Shown in pieces: positions 52,582-62,232 of a DNA stretch of 64,000 nt (positions are counted from its first letter, which is position 1; each line of letters starts with the position of its first letter). The stretch is from Halobacteriovoraceae bacterium (GTDB lineage Bacteria > Bdellovibrionota > Bacteriovoracia > Bacteriovoracales > Bacteriovoracaceae). The stretch covers positions 3,707 through 67,706 of the forward strand of contig PAVS01000003.1 in the NCBI GenBank assembly GCA_002713145.1, read 5' to 3'. The position numbers and the translations under genes were made by a program. The notes beneath the pieces were generated by a model. It did not search any database, was not told the origin of the DNA, and worked only from the letters and a program-made list of their open reading frames with translations.

Positions 52582-53259
52582 ATGGACGAGCTAAAATTTA
52601 TTCAAAGTGTAAAAGAATACCGTAAGATCACGGGCATTTCGCAAGAGACAATGTCTAGAAAGATTGGGGTGTCCTTGCGTTCTTATCAAAGGCTTGAAGC
52701 AGGAGAGCTATCACTCAGCCTCACTCAATATTTAAAAATTCTTGAAACGGTTAATCCAAGGTTGGAAAAATCCTTAGAACTCATCATGAACTCAGATCAT
52801 TTTAATAATTTTGCGCTCCGTGATCAGCATGTTTTAAAGCTGGCCCCGAGAAAAATTCATAATAATGTCGAAAAAGACTGGCTAGATTATAACAAGAAAT
52901 GCCCCATGCTCAATTGTAATAAAGTTGGCTATTTGGAGTGGAACCTCACACGACTAGAGTATTACTGGTCTGAAGAGATGTATGATATTTATGAACTAAA
53001 GAAAAATGTTAAATTTTCTCATGACCTGCTTATGGGACAAATTAGTCCGGCAGATTATTTAAGCTGTAAGATTAATATGGATAAAATGATAAATGAAAAC
53101 GCGCCTTTTCACTTTGTTCATAGCAGAAAACATTCTAAACGAGGCTTACTTAACTTAGTGACTTTAGCCAGAATGTGTGAGTATCAAAACGACACATATG
53201 TGTATGGTGTAACCCTAGAACTTAAAGTTAAAAATAGTCTTGAAAATATAATTAAGTAA
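52582..53259 (+). CDS. XRE-family regulator with PAS-like domain
   Basis: This 225-residue protein has an N-terminal Cro/C1 helix-turn-helix (residues about 5-55, ITGISQETMSRKIGVSLRSYQRLEAGE). Its C-terminal domain begins GYLEWNLTRLEYYWSEEMYDIYEL, the pattern of a PAS fold (x-W-x-x-x-x-x-x-W-S-x-x-x-x-x-I-x). It is probably a signal-responsive transcription factor. It precedes the gliding-type operon by 208 bases and may control it or the adjacent HisKA-like gene; this is inferred from position only. Confidence 0.72.
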   Translation: MDELKFIQSVKEYRKITGISQETMSRKIGVSLRSYQRLEAGELSLSLTQYLKILETVNPRLEKSLELIMNSDHFNNFALRDQHVLKLAPRKIHNNVEKDWLDYNKKCPMLNCNKVGYLEWNLTRLEYYWSEEMYDIYELKKNVKFSHDLLMGQISPADYLSCKINMDKMINENAPFHFVHSRKHSKRGLLNLVTLARMCEYQNDTYVYGVTLELKVKNSLENIIK

Positions 53260-53467
53260 TTTCTTCACTTATATAGGCAAAAAATATTTAAATCATAGTT
53301 GACCAAAGCCCTACAGTTAGAAGATGTCATTTTTTCTGCGGCACAATTTTCCGTCTAGTCGTTGTCAGACTGTGCAAAAAGTTTATATCCTATTGCAAAC
53401 AACTCAGGACATTTGCAAATTTTTAATAATTTGAAGGATGCAAAACTAATAATATGGAGGTTGAGTT

Positions 53468-54178
53468 ATGAGTTTAGTTGATCAGTTCCACGCTGGTGGA
53501 TTCTTTATGTATTTTATTCTACTTTTTGGTTTGTTAACGACAGGCTTTATTATAGAGCGCGGGATTGTTCTCTACACTCGTTATAAAGCAGTTAAAAAAG
53601 ACTTCAGAAGAAATGTTCTAGCTTTTATTTCAGCTGGTGATTTCGCTGGGGCTAAAGCTTATATCACTGAATGTGGTGCAGATAAAACAAGTGTGGGGAG
53701 AGTTGTTCTTGCAGGTCTGAGACAAAGAGAAAATGCAAGTGGTGACGAAGCTCTTCAGGCTAGAATGGATGAGCAGTTAAATAGAGAAATTAGTTTTTAT
53801 GATAGAAGAACTGGATTTTTGGCCATGTTTGGTAACGTAGCCACTCTTTTTGGTCTTCTCGGAACAGTTACGGGTCTTATTTCTTCATTTGCGGGTGTGG
53901 CAAGTGCCTCTCCAGTTGAAAGAGCAAACTTATTATCTCAAGGTATTTCAGAAGCTTTGAACTCAACAGCTTTTGGACTTATTGCTGCAATCCCAGCGTT
54001 AGTTGCTTATGCTGTTTTTCAAAATAAAACAGAAAGAATTGTTTCTGATATCACAGAAGCAGCAAGTGAGTTATACCACGATCTACTTTTTTATACTGAA
54101 AACCAACAGAGTATTGATACAGGTGTTGTGATTGCAGATGCAACCAAAGCAACAGAAACGAGCACAGCAAGAAATTAA
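53468..54178 (+). CDS. TolQ/ExbB/MotA-type proton channel (AglR-like)
   Basis: This 236-residue inner-membrane protein has three membrane helices (about 12-32, 118-140, 160-185) and the family signature LGLLGTVTGLISSFAGVA type (GLLGTVTGLISSF) near 130. It pairs with TolR-like subunits to turn proton flow into mechanical work. Two TolR-type genes follow directly, as in the AglRQS motor of Myxococcus gliding. A TATGGAGG-type ribosome-binding site precedes the ATG. The Agl assignment comes from the downstream gene set, not from this gene alone. Confidence 0.88.
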   Translation: MSLVDQFHAGGFFMYFILLFGLLTTGFIIERGIVLYTRYKAVKKDFRRNVLAFISAGDFAGAKAYITECGADKTSVGRVVLAGLRQRENASGDEALQARMDEQLNREISFYDRRTGFLAMFGNVATLFGLLGTVTGLISSFAGVASASPVERANLLSQGISEALNSTAFGLIAAIPALVAYAVFQNKTERIVSDITEAASELYHDLLFYTENQQSIDTGVVIADATKATETSTARN

Positions 54179-54210
54179 TTCGTTTTAAACTTAATGACTC
54201 TAGGTAATTT

Positions 54211-54693
54211 ATGAAAAAGAAAACAGGACTTGGCTCTAAAAAAGAGTTAAATGCAGATCTTAACTTAACACCTTTTATAGATCTTCTTTCAACGTGTGTA
54301 TGTTTTTTACTCATCACTGCGGTATGGATAGAGATCGGAAGTGTTGAGATTAAACAAAGCCATGGTACAGAAGCTGCTGCTTCTAAGAAAATCAGCTATG
54401 ACTTAGATCTTGTTTATACTTCTCCCACAAATATAAAACTCAACCTCAAAAAAAATGGAAGAAGAGTAAAGGGATTTAATGTTAAAGGTGAGAGCATTGA
54501 AGCCACCCAAGCTAGTTTAAGTGAAACTCTGCAAGGCCAAGTATTAAACTTCAGAAATAAAGCAATTGAAATCGCTACCGCAACGATTACACCAAGATCA
54601 AGTGTTGATTATGGAAATCTTATGAAAACTCTTGATACATTGAGGTCAAACTCAATCATTAATATTGGTGTTCTCTCTGCGAGCGGAAGGTAA
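54211..54693 (+). CDS. ExbD/TolR-type motor subunit (AglQ/AglS-like), first copy
   Basis: This 160-residue protein has a short cytoplasmic N-terminus, one membrane helix (about 20-45) with the proton-carrying Asp in LTPFIDLLSTCVCFLLI, and a periplasmic domain expected to bind peptidoglycan or partners. It follows the TolQ-like gene by 32 bases and precedes a second TolR-like gene by 3. Two different TolR-like subunits with one TolQ is the AglR-AglQ-AglS composition. Confidence 0.86.
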   Translation: MKKKTGLGSKKELNADLNLTPFIDLLSTCVCFLLITAVWIEIGSVEIKQSHGTEAAASKKISYDLDLVYTSPTNIKLNLKKNGRRVKGFNVKGESIEATQASLSETLQGQVLNFRNKAIEIATATITPRSSVDYGNLMKTLDTLRSNSIINIGVLSASGR

Positions 54694-54696
54694 TTT

Positions 54697-55215
54697 ATGC
54701 GTTTAAATACTTCTCTTATAGCAAGTGATCCATTCGAAAAGCACTTGATAAAAAGAAAAAGAAAAACTAATTGGAAAAAAAGAGCCGCTGTCTATGCGCT
54801 CATGTTAACTTCAATGGTTGATATGTTTAGCATGCTTGTGGTCTTTTTACTGCAAACCTTCTCAACCAGCCCTGAGATTTTGATTAATAAAGGTTTAACC
54901 CTTCCCAATTCTGTGACTGCTTCTGAAGTTAGAGAGGCACCGGTTTTGGCCCTGAATAAAGATGGGAATCTCTATCTCGATCAAAAGCTGGTAGGCAAGT
55001 CGAGTGTCATTGTTAAAAATCCAAATAAATTAATGAAAGAGCTCAGTAATATCAAAAATAACTGGGCAAAAGTTCATAGTGGAACTCCTTTTCCAGGTGA
55101 GATTAATTTACAAGCGGATACTGAAATTCCATCCACACTTGTATCTAGTGTGATGGGGATCCTGACAACTGGAGAATACTCAACCATCAAGCTAGCTGTT
55201 ATAGGTCTAAGATAA
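54697..55215 (+). CDS. ExbD/TolR-type motor subunit (AglQ/AglS-like), second copy
   Basis: This 172-residue protein has a basic N-terminus (KRKRKTNWKKRA), one membrane helix (about 30-55) with conserved Asp in LTSMVDMFSMLVVFLL, and a periplasmic ExbD-like domain (NLYLDQKLVGKSSV, NLQADTEIPSTLVSSVMGIL). It is divergent from the first copy, so the two likely have separate positions in the motor. Its stop overlaps the next start (TAATG). Confidence 0.86.
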   Translation: MRLNTSLIASDPFEKHLIKRKRKTNWKKRAAVYALMLTSMVDMFSMLVVFLLQTFSTSPEILINKGLTLPNSVTASEVREAPVLALNKDGNLYLDQKLVGKSSVIVKNPNKLMKELSNIKNNWAKVHSGTPFPGEINLQADTEIPSTLVSSVMGILTTGEYSTIKLAVIGLR

Positions 55216-57965
55216 TGAAGTATTTGTTTCTCTTTTTAGTTTGTTTCTCATCTGCTTTTGCAGATGAATATTTAATAGCTGAAATGGAGAATTTAAAAAA
55301 TTCTCTAGAAAAAAATGACCCGGATAGAACTGAGCTATCTCTACGTTTAGCGGATCTTTATTTTGATGTTTCTATTCAAGAGGGAGATCAAAAAAATTTA
55401 GGGGAGTTAAGAGAGAAATCAGCATTTTATTATAAAAGTGTTCTTGAAGGCAGAGACGGTTTAGAAAAACCAAGTCCAGAATCAGCTGTTAAAATCAAAT
55501 TTCAATTAGCCAGAGTCCTCAATAAATTGCAAAAAATTGATGAATCTCTCAATTATTATCAGAGCGTTTTTCAAGACGAGTTGGCCAGCAAGAAATTTAA
55601 GCGTGAATCAGCTCTCGCGCTAGCTGAAATCTATGAAGAAAAAGTAAATTTTAATAAATCCAATGAGTATTACCTCCATGGGGTGAACCTTTGTGAAAGC
55701 CTTGAGACATGTAATTATGCTCACTATAAAAGAGCATGGTTGCTCTACAAAGAAGTGAGACTTGATGAGGCGATCGTGGAGTTAAAGAAATCTCTTTGGG
55801 ATTCTAAAAAACAAGCCAGAGATAAAGTTATTAATGATCTTCTTTTATTTGTCTCCGCTAGTGTGACCGATGGTCATAGTGAACTTGAGTATTTTCAAGA
55901 TTTGGCAAAAAAAACCAATCAACCTGAACTTGTCCGAAAATTAGTTGAATCTTTTTATGGAGCGGGAAATAGAATTGCTGGAAGTAATGTCCTCAAAGCA
56001 TGGAATGAATCAAATCCTGCCATGTTTTATGAACTCAGATTATTAGAGGAGTTTTACGGCTTTAGAAATTGGAAAGAAGTTCGTCATTATTTAACTGAGC
56101 TAGAAAAAAGAAATGCTTCGGATATTCCTGAAGACCTTGAAGAGCAAAAAGAAAGTAAGGCCATGCTCAAAAGAGTCATCGTACAACTTGGCTCAGAAAC
56201 GGAACAAGATAAAGAATATAATCAAGATCTTCTAAGAGTCATTGATATCTATCTCTCCTTTTATCCTAACGATGAGATGAGAGTGAAATTACAACAGGGC
56301 TGGTTTAATGCTCAAGAAAATGAAGAGCTTAAACTGACACGTTTAGAGCGTTGGATTGATGAAGATATAAAATATGGATTTAAAGCCGAGCATATAAGAA
56401 AGCTGAGACAATCAAGACTTGCCCTCGCTCAAAAGTTAAAAAAACCACAGATTGTTTTACATGAATCACTTGAAATTTCAAAAATTGTAGATGAAAAGTC
56501 TGCCCGTGAATTTAAATATGTTTATGCTCACGCTCTTTATGAACAAAAAGAATTTGCAAAAGCACTTCCCATTTTCGTAGAACTCGCTGATACAAAAAAA
56601 ATTGATTCATGGTCTATCAAAGCTCAAAACTTGGCCCTCGATATTTACAACGTAAATAAAGACTTTGCAGGTCTGGTCGCACAATCAAAAAAATGGACTG
56701 AGAACCAAAAGATTCAAGACAATAAAGAACTTGCTAAAGAATTAACAGAAATGAAAAAAGTACAAACTCAAGCGAGCTTTGAGCATACAGCGAGCTTAGG
56801 GGAAAGTACTCAAGCCCTAGAGCAGTTTTTTAGTTATTGCTTTGACAAAGTTTTTGAAGAAAAATCCTGCCAAAACGCAAAAGTCCTGGCCGTTAAGCTT
56901 AAAGATCAAGCTAAGTTGGTGGCCCTGCTAGAAAAAGCCAAAGACGAAAAAGCTCTTATTGTGGAATATGAACTCATGGGTGAGTTTAGCAAAGCTGCTA
57001 AACTGCAGGAAAAATTTAATTTAACAAAAAATGCTGATATTTCTGTCTATCTTAAAATCGCTCTTCTCTATGAATTAGATCAAAGCTTTGAGCAGAGAGA
57101 TCGCATTTTAAATAAGCTGGTAACTAAACTAAAAAGAGAGAAGAAAGTTCCCTCCAATTGGGAAGAAGCACTTTATCTCACATTCAATGAAGCCAATCTT
57201 ATCAATCATAAAACTTTAAATCTTAACTGGTCTCTTTCCAAAAAATTAGAAATTGCCAACAGTCTTGCCAGTGCTAAAGAGATTAAAGCTGATCACAAAG
57301 TCTTAACCCAAAGCACCACTTATACCGGTCCATTTTGGTCCAAACATGTCTTAACGACTGCTCAAAAGCTAGCCCAAAGACAAGCAGGTATAAGTTTCTA
57401 TGGAACTCGCTCCGAAGTTAAATTTAAGAGAAGAACAAGGGCCTTAGAGAAATTTCAAAAATATGCAGTTGGGTTTTTAGAAGGTGCTGATGTAAACACG
57501 AGAATCTATCTTTTAGATATGCTTAAAAATAATTATAGCCAATTTGCTTTTGAAATTCTTAATACGCCACTTCCAGAAGGATTAGATGAAGCGACTCTCG
57601 CTCAAATTAATGAGCAGCTCAAGCAAATGAGTGAGCCTTATCAAATGGCAGCAGGCAATTATCAAAATTTACAGATGCAACAATTGAATACATTGAAAAA
57701 AGAAGAGCTGGTGAGTATTCAAAATAAGTTAAGTGGTGAAGAGTTAACCTATAGCGAATTTATAGAAGTACCTACAGAAACGGAAGCTATCAATTTGGCA
57801 GCTCTCGATTATGAAAGCTTTAATATGGCCAAACTCAAACTAAATCAGACACCTGATGATCTTAAAACTCTTACCGATATGCAGTCCTTTTATAAAAAAC
57901 AAGGACTCGATCGCATGGCTTCGTATTTTACAGGACGTATTAATAATATAAGGGAAGAACAATGA
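55215..57965 (+). CDS. Large periplasmic TPR protein (GltD/AgmU-like by position)
   Basis: This 916-residue protein has a signal peptide (1-16, LVCFSSAFA) and extended TPR-like helical repeats throughout (for example KIKFQLARVLNKLQKIDESLNYYQSVF and AREFKYVYAHALYEQKEFAKALPIF in parts). It is probably a periplasmic scaffold. In Myxococcus a large TPR protein, AgmU/GltD, spans the periplasm in the gliding complex, and this gene follows motor genes in the same way. Direct sequence identity cannot be judged here. It is coupled to the next gene by ATGA. Confidence 0.7.
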   Translation: MKYLFLFLVCFSSAFADEYLIAEMENLKNSLEKNDPDRTELSLRLADLYFDVSIQEGDQKNLGELREKSAFYYKSVLEGRDGLEKPSPESAVKIKFQLARVLNKLQKIDESLNYYQSVFQDELASKKFKRESALALAEIYEEKVNFNKSNEYYLHGVNLCESLETCNYAHYKRAWLLYKEVRLDEAIVELKKSLWDSKKQARDKVINDLLLFVSASVTDGHSELEYFQDLAKKTNQPELVRKLVESFYGAGNRIAGSNVLKAWNESNPAMFYELRLLEEFYGFRNWKEVRHYLTELEKRNASDIPEDLEEQKESKAMLKRVIVQLGSETEQDKEYNQDLLRVIDIYLSFYPNDEMRVKLQQGWFNAQENEELKLTRLERWIDEDIKYGFKAEHIRKLRQSRLALAQKLKKPQIVLHESLEISKIVDEKSAREFKYVYAHALYEQKEFAKALPIFVELADTKKIDSWSIKAQNLALDIYNVNKDFAGLVAQSKKWTENQKIQDNKELAKELTEMKKVQTQASFEHTASLGESTQALEQFFSYCFDKVFEEKSCQNAKVLAVKLKDQAKLVALLEKAKDEKALIVEYELMGEFSKAAKLQEKFNLTKNADISVYLKIALLYELDQSFEQRDRILNKLVTKLKREKKVPSNWEEALYLTFNEANLINHKTLNLNWSLSKKLEIANSLASAKEIKADHKVLTQSTTYTGPFWSKHVLTTAQKLAQRQAGISFYGTRSEVKFKRRTRALEKFQKYAVGFLEGADVNTRIYLLDMLKNNYSQFAFEILNTPLPEGLDEATLAQINEQLKQMSEPYQMAAGNYQNLQMQQLNTLKKEELVSIQNKLSGEELTYSEFIEVPTETEAINLAALDYESFNMAKLKLNQTPDDLKTLTDMQSFYKKQGLDRMASYFTGRINNIREEQ

Positions 57966-58219
57966 TGAGGACTATCTTAGCTCTTTTTATGCTGATTTCA
58001 ATCAGTGCTTTTAGTGCCGACGAAAAAGCATCTAAAACACGTTATCGTGAAGGTAAAAAAATTGATTTCGAATCACTTTTGATTGAAGGTCAAAAGAAAA
58101 AAGCAGACTACTCAGTTGTCACTGGTAACTTGGGTGAGAGCGATTTTGGACTTTTAAAACTGAGAGAGGATTTTACTGACACCATGGCGGACGATATGGG
58201 TGAGGAGGTTCAATTATGA
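57962..58219 (+). CDS. Small exported protein of the gliding-type operon
   Basis: This 85-residue protein has a signal peptide (1-19, MLISISAFSA) and a short charged mature part (ASKTRYREGKKIDFESLLIEG) with no domain recognised. It is coupled to both neighbours by ATGA overlaps, which strongly supports its being translated. It is probably a small periplasmic partner of the adjacent TonB-like transducer. Confidence 0.7.
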   Translation: MMRTILALFMLISISAFSADEKASKTRYREGKKIDFESLLIEGQKKKADYSVVTGNLGESDFGLLKLREDFTDTMADDMGEEVQL

Positions 58220-59412
58220 TCTCAATAGAAAATAATGCTGGTGAACTCATAAAAGTTATTAATGGTGAACAAACTGCTGAGTTAGGTTTTCATAAACTCT
58301 TTGGTTTTATTGGTAGTGAATCTGCTGCACGAAGACTAGAACAAAGAAGGCTCAAAGGTTTTGAATTTGATCAAAATGAATGGTTATGTCGTTTTAGCCT
58401 TGATCTTAATGGCAATGAAATTAATCTTAAAAATCCTGAGAATTGTAGTCTCAGAAAGTTAGATAACTCAAGCTGGCAACTGATCACTGAGAGTGGGGAA
58501 TTTAAAATTTCTAACAGAAGTGCAGCTGCGATCAGTGATTCTTTACTTCTCAATAACGATAAGAATGAATGGCTCGAAAAATGGGTGGTAAGAATCCTAG
58601 CGATGGTCTTACTTACACTTCCAATTCTTTATTTTATGGAAAGCAAAGTTGAAGAAGAGCCCGAGGTTAAAAAAGAGTTAAAAAAGATCACGGTTAAAGT
58701 TGTTAAACCAGTGAATACAGTTAAATTAAATAAAGTATCAAGTGCAACAAAAGTTAAACCTCTTAAAAAAGTAGATAGAGCAAAACGTGCTGTGAAAAGA
58801 AACTTAGGTTTCCTAGGCATGGTGGGCTCAAAAGATATGAAAAAAGTTGTTGGTGGTGTTCCTCAAAAACTTAAAGCCGCAACAGCTGGTGCTGGTAAAG
58901 GCGGTAACGCTGGAAGTGGAGGAGAGGTTCTCACAGGACTTGGAAAAGGCTTAAAGAAAACAACCGTTGGTAATACAGGTGTCGCCGGTCTCGGTGGTGT
59001 TGGTACCAAAGGCGCTGGTGGTGGAAAAGGTGGCTATGGTTCAACGATGGTGGCAAGTGGAAGCGGAAGCGGAATTTCGGCGATTAATGTGGCCAGCAAC
59101 GATATGGTCCTTGACGGTGGTCTTTCACGTTATGCTATCAATGCAACTATTGCAAAATATCTCTCTCAAGTACGTAGATGCTATGAAGCTCAGCTTAACA
59201 AGTACCCAGATATTGAAGGGCTTGTGACGGTGGCCTTTGAAATTGGTGGCACAGGAATGCTTAATTATTCAAGAGTTCAAAAAACTTCTTTAGGAAATAA
59301 AGCAGTTGAGAGTTGTATCACGACAAAAATGATGAAATGGAAATTTCCAAAGCCCAAAGGTGGAGTCAACGTAAAGGTAAGTTATCCGTTTATGTTGAGA
59401 CCAGTTAGCTAG
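58216..59412 (+). CDS. TonB-like/AgmX-PglI C-terminal domain transducer (GltG/GltJ-like)
   Basis: This 398-residue protein has a cytoplasmic N-terminal domain (1-115, possibly FHA-like), one membrane helix (about 120-140, VVRILAMVLLTLPILYF) and a Lys/Val-rich periplasmic linker. A Gly-rich stretch (about 215-290) precedes a C-terminal domain with RRCYEAQLNKYPDIEG, VTVAFEIGGTGML and CITTKMMKWKFPKP. This last domain fits the AgmX/PglI C-terminal type, a TonB-like module. Such proteins carry motor force across the periplasm to the outer membrane. It lies in the motor operon, coupled by ATGA. Confidence 0.8.
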   Translation: MISIENNAGELIKVINGEQTAELGFHKLFGFIGSESAARRLEQRRLKGFEFDQNEWLCRFSLDLNGNEINLKNPENCSLRKLDNSSWQLITESGEFKISNRSAAAISDSLLLNNDKNEWLEKWVVRILAMVLLTLPILYFMESKVEEEPEVKKELKKITVKVVKPVNTVKLNKVSSATKVKPLKKVDRAKRAVKRNLGFLGMVGSKDMKKVVGGVPQKLKAATAGAGKGGNAGSGGEVLTGLGKGLKKTTVGNTGVAGLGGVGTKGAGGGKGGYGSTMVASGSGSGISAINVASNDMVLDGGLSRYAINATIAKYLSQVRRCYEAQLNKYPDIEGLVTVAFEIGGTGMLNYSRVQKTSLGNKAVESCITTKMMKWKFPKPKGGVNVKVSYPFMLRPVS

Positions 59413-59436
59413 GCCCAGGTGCTTTAAGGAGAATAA

Positions 59437-61524
59437 ATGAAATACTTATTAATTTTAATGTTAACTATTCTTTTCTTATCTTGTGAAAAAGATCCTTATC
59501 CCAGTGGAAGCTTTACTGGGGATGATGGACGATTAAGAGACACTCGAAGAAATCCTGATCAAGACATCAATAACCCTGGATCACCAGATCTCCCACTGGA
59601 TTTAGAATTCTTTGAAGGAAAATTATCCAAACATACATTTAGATTTATTGCCCCTGCTGGGAAAGAGCCTGTTTTATGGCTAGAAGATTTACCTCGTGGA
59701 GTAGAATACGATGGTTCAACCATGACTCTTAGTTGGCAGCCAGACTTTAGAGCAGGTAATGATAAAAATGATCCTACGATTAAAGTGGTAACTTACTTTA
59801 TCACTGTGAAATGGAAACTTGCTGATGAGCCTAATACAGAAGCAAGAGAAGCCACAATCCCTCTCAAGGTTTTTGATACTCCTAGAAATTTTGAAGTAAG
59901 AAGCTTAGATTCTCAATGGGTCGATGAGGGAGAAACTCTTGAGTATGAATTCACCATTCACAACGAAGATTTTCCTAACGGACCTTTTAAGGTGGCCACA
60001 GAAGGGATGCCGGCAAATGCTAGAGTGCGTGAGCATCCAACAGATCCTAGAAAGCGTACCATCATTTTCAAGCCTGATTATCACCATGTGAAAATTAACG
60101 ACAACCCTAATCCATGCTCAAGCAGTAGTGATAATGATTGTCTTAAATATGAAGCTAAAATAATCGTCTCTAACCCTGCAAATCATGAAACGACAAAAGA
60201 TGTGACCATTAAAGTAAATGATATTCGAAGACCACTGGCCATACTCACTCCAGATACAATGCAGCAAGGACTAGATATTTCTTTTAGTATTTCAGTTGTT
60301 GATCCTAATGGAGAAGTCGCTCCATCAATCGCTCTATCTTCCAAAAGACCTGATAAAGGAGAGTTTGAAGAGAAGTTAACTAGAGATGAAGAAAATAATC
60401 TCTCTGTCTTAAATGTTTCTTGGAAAGATATCCCACCAGTCTTTAATGGCAAAACAGTTCGCTTTGATTTTCAATCATGTGTTTTAAATGACTATGGAAG
60501 AATGAGTCAGTGTAGCAAAGCTGATTTTTCAGTGGAAATAAAAGTTAAAGATAGAAAAGCACCCTTCTTCGAGCGAAGAGATTGGGCCCAAGGTGAGATC
60601 AAATACCTTAGACATAAAGAGCGCAAGAGCTACACTGTCTATGCAATGGATGGAGACCAAACTTATCAGTCAGTGGATAATGTCGTGGTGAAGCCAGAAA
60701 GCATGCAGAAGTTTGTAAGCTTTAGAAATTCAAGATTAGAAGTCTCTTTTGATAAGCCAGGAATTCATCAATTTTCACTGGTGGCTACTTCTGATTATAA
60801 TCTTTCAAGTGCCGAGAGCTTTGTGGTGGAAGTTTTTCCTGAAACAAGATCAAAAACTATTTATTTCACAGACTCGGTCAGGGATAACGAAGCACGTTTT
60901 TTTACTTCTGAGATGACGAATGTGGAACTGATGAACCCGGTGCTACAACCGCTTAATAATAGAAATCTTTCTGGAAGAGATAATCTTATTTTAGGAACAA
61001 GTATTTTAAAAGACCCAACCCTTATTGAAGATATCAAAAAAGCGATGAGTATGATTAAAAATGTTGTGGTTGCAACCCCGCTTATTGAAAGTATGCCAGA
61101 AGAATTTATTCGACTGCTGACTGATGAGTATAGAATAAGTATTCTCGGACGTTATAGTGAGATAGGTGATGCTCCTGATCTTAAAGATATGTACTTTGTT
61201 GTGAGATCTGATTTTAGAACACCAAATGAAAATATAAAACTTAAATTGAGTGCAACTGATCAGTCTCATGATCCACTCATTTTCTCTATTCCGGTTGATC
61301 GCAAAGACTGTCAAGACGTTATGGATTTTACGAATCGTGGAGTGACTCAAACACCGACTCAATATAAAATTGGACTCATTTGTAACCGTAAAAACTCAGG
61401 GCGATTTGCTATCCTGGGAACTGAATTTGCCGATCTTAAAACAAGTGAAGCAGATAAAGCCATCCCTGGTCAATGGCTCAGACAAATGTTGAATGTCAGG
61501 TTGTCTCAAAGTGAGGAGAGATAA
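59437..61524 (+). CDS. Large lipoprotein with Ig/cadherin-like repeats
   Basis: This 695-residue lipoprotein has a signal peptide ending FLSC (Cys13). Three or four beta-sandwich domains follow, with repeats such as LEDLPRGVEYDGSTMTLSWQPDF and VDEGETLEYEFTIHNED in parts, like putative-Ig (He_PIG) or cadherin-like folds. The C-terminal part (about 460-690) is alpha/beta and not recognised. It is probably surface-exposed on the outer membrane and could contact substrate or other envelope parts of the machine. Confidence 0.68.
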   Translation: MKYLLILMLTILFLSCEKDPYPSGSFTGDDGRLRDTRRNPDQDINNPGSPDLPLDLEFFEGKLSKHTFRFIAPAGKEPVLWLEDLPRGVEYDGSTMTLSWQPDFRAGNDKNDPTIKVVTYFITVKWKLADEPNTEAREATIPLKVFDTPRNFEVRSLDSQWVDEGETLEYEFTIHNEDFPNGPFKVATEGMPANARVREHPTDPRKRTIIFKPDYHHVKINDNPNPCSSSSDNDCLKYEAKIIVSNPANHETTKDVTIKVNDIRRPLAILTPDTMQQGLDISFSISVVDPNGEVAPSIALSSKRPDKGEFEEKLTRDEENNLSVLNVSWKDIPPVFNGKTVRFDFQSCVLNDYGRMSQCSKADFSVEIKVKDRKAPFFERRDWAQGEIKYLRHKERKSYTVYAMDGDQTYQSVDNVVVKPESMQKFVSFRNSRLEVSFDKPGIHQFSLVATSDYNLSSAESFVVEVFPETRSKTIYFTDSVRDNEARFFTSEMTNVELMNPVLQPLNNRNLSGRDNLILGTSILKDPTLIEDIKKAMSMIKNVVVATPLIESMPEEFIRLLTDEYRISILGRYSEIGDAPDLKDMYFVVRSDFRTPNENIKLKLSATDQSHDPLIFSIPVDRKDCQDVMDFTNRGVTQTPTQYKIGLICNRKNSGRFAILGTEFADLKTSEADKAIPGQWLRQMLNVRLSQSEER

Positions 61525-62232
61525 ATGAAAAATATTATTATTGGACTTATCATAATATCAAGCTCAAACCTTTTGTTTGCAGCAGAAAATAAGCAATCAA
61601 AGTCAGCTTTAGAAAAGCAATTAGAATCCTTAAATATCCCCAGTGATAAGGTGACTCCTGTCGTTTCTGAAGAAAAGATTTATGCTGTGAATGCGAGATA
61701 CTCAAGTCTGAATAAAAGATTTGAAGTCACAATGTTTGGAGGCAATAACTTCACAGGTGATTCTCATATCGATAGCACCAATGTGGGGGGAACTTTACGT
61801 TTTCATTATAATAGTCGTTTTTCATTGGGATACCGTTATACGGAATATTTTAATAAGTTAAGTGAAGCTGGCCAGACTCTTTATGATTCTAAAGAATTGC
61901 TTCCGGATACTGACTATGCGATTAAAAGCACAGAAGGCTTTTTAAATGTAAATACTATCTATGGAAAGCTCCGATTTACTCAAAATACAATTGTTTATTT
62001 TGATCATTATGTCTCTCTTGGGTATGGAGAAATTGCCTTAGCTCGGGATGAAGTCCAGTTTTATAATTTAGATACAGGATTTTCTTTTTGGATGGGTAAG
62101 CATATGAGTGCAAGAGTTGGCGTTCGAAATGAATTCTATATTCAACAAAAACTTAAAGGTAAAGAAAACGCCCATAATGCCCAAGGCTACTTAGAACTTG
62201 GTTACTTATTTGGAGAGGGTAGTCGAATATGA
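61525..62232 (+). CDS. Outer-membrane beta-barrel protein (GltA/GltB-like by context)
   Basis: This 235-residue protein has a signal peptide (1-20). A short helical linker (SALEKQLESLNIPSDKVTPVVSEEKIYAV in parts) is followed by a barrel with strands such as RFEVTMFGGNNFTGDS and GTLRFHYNSRFSLGYRYTEYF in parts, ending YLELGYLFGEGSRI. This layout resembles an outer-membrane barrel family seen in Myxococcus and Bdellovibrio gliding clusters. It starts directly after the preceding stop and is coupled to the next gene by ATGA. Confidence 0.75.
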   Translation: MKNIIIGLIIISSSNLLFAAENKQSKSALEKQLESLNIPSDKVTPVVSEEKIYAVNARYSSLNKRFEVTMFGGNNFTGDSHIDSTNVGGTLRFHYNSRFSLGYRYTEYFNKLSEAGQTLYDSKELLPDTDYAIKSTEGFLNVNTIYGKLRFTQNTIVYFDHYVSLGYGEIALARDEVQFYNLDTGFSFWMGKHMSARVGVRNEFYIQQKLKGKENAHNAQGYLELGYLFGEGSRI

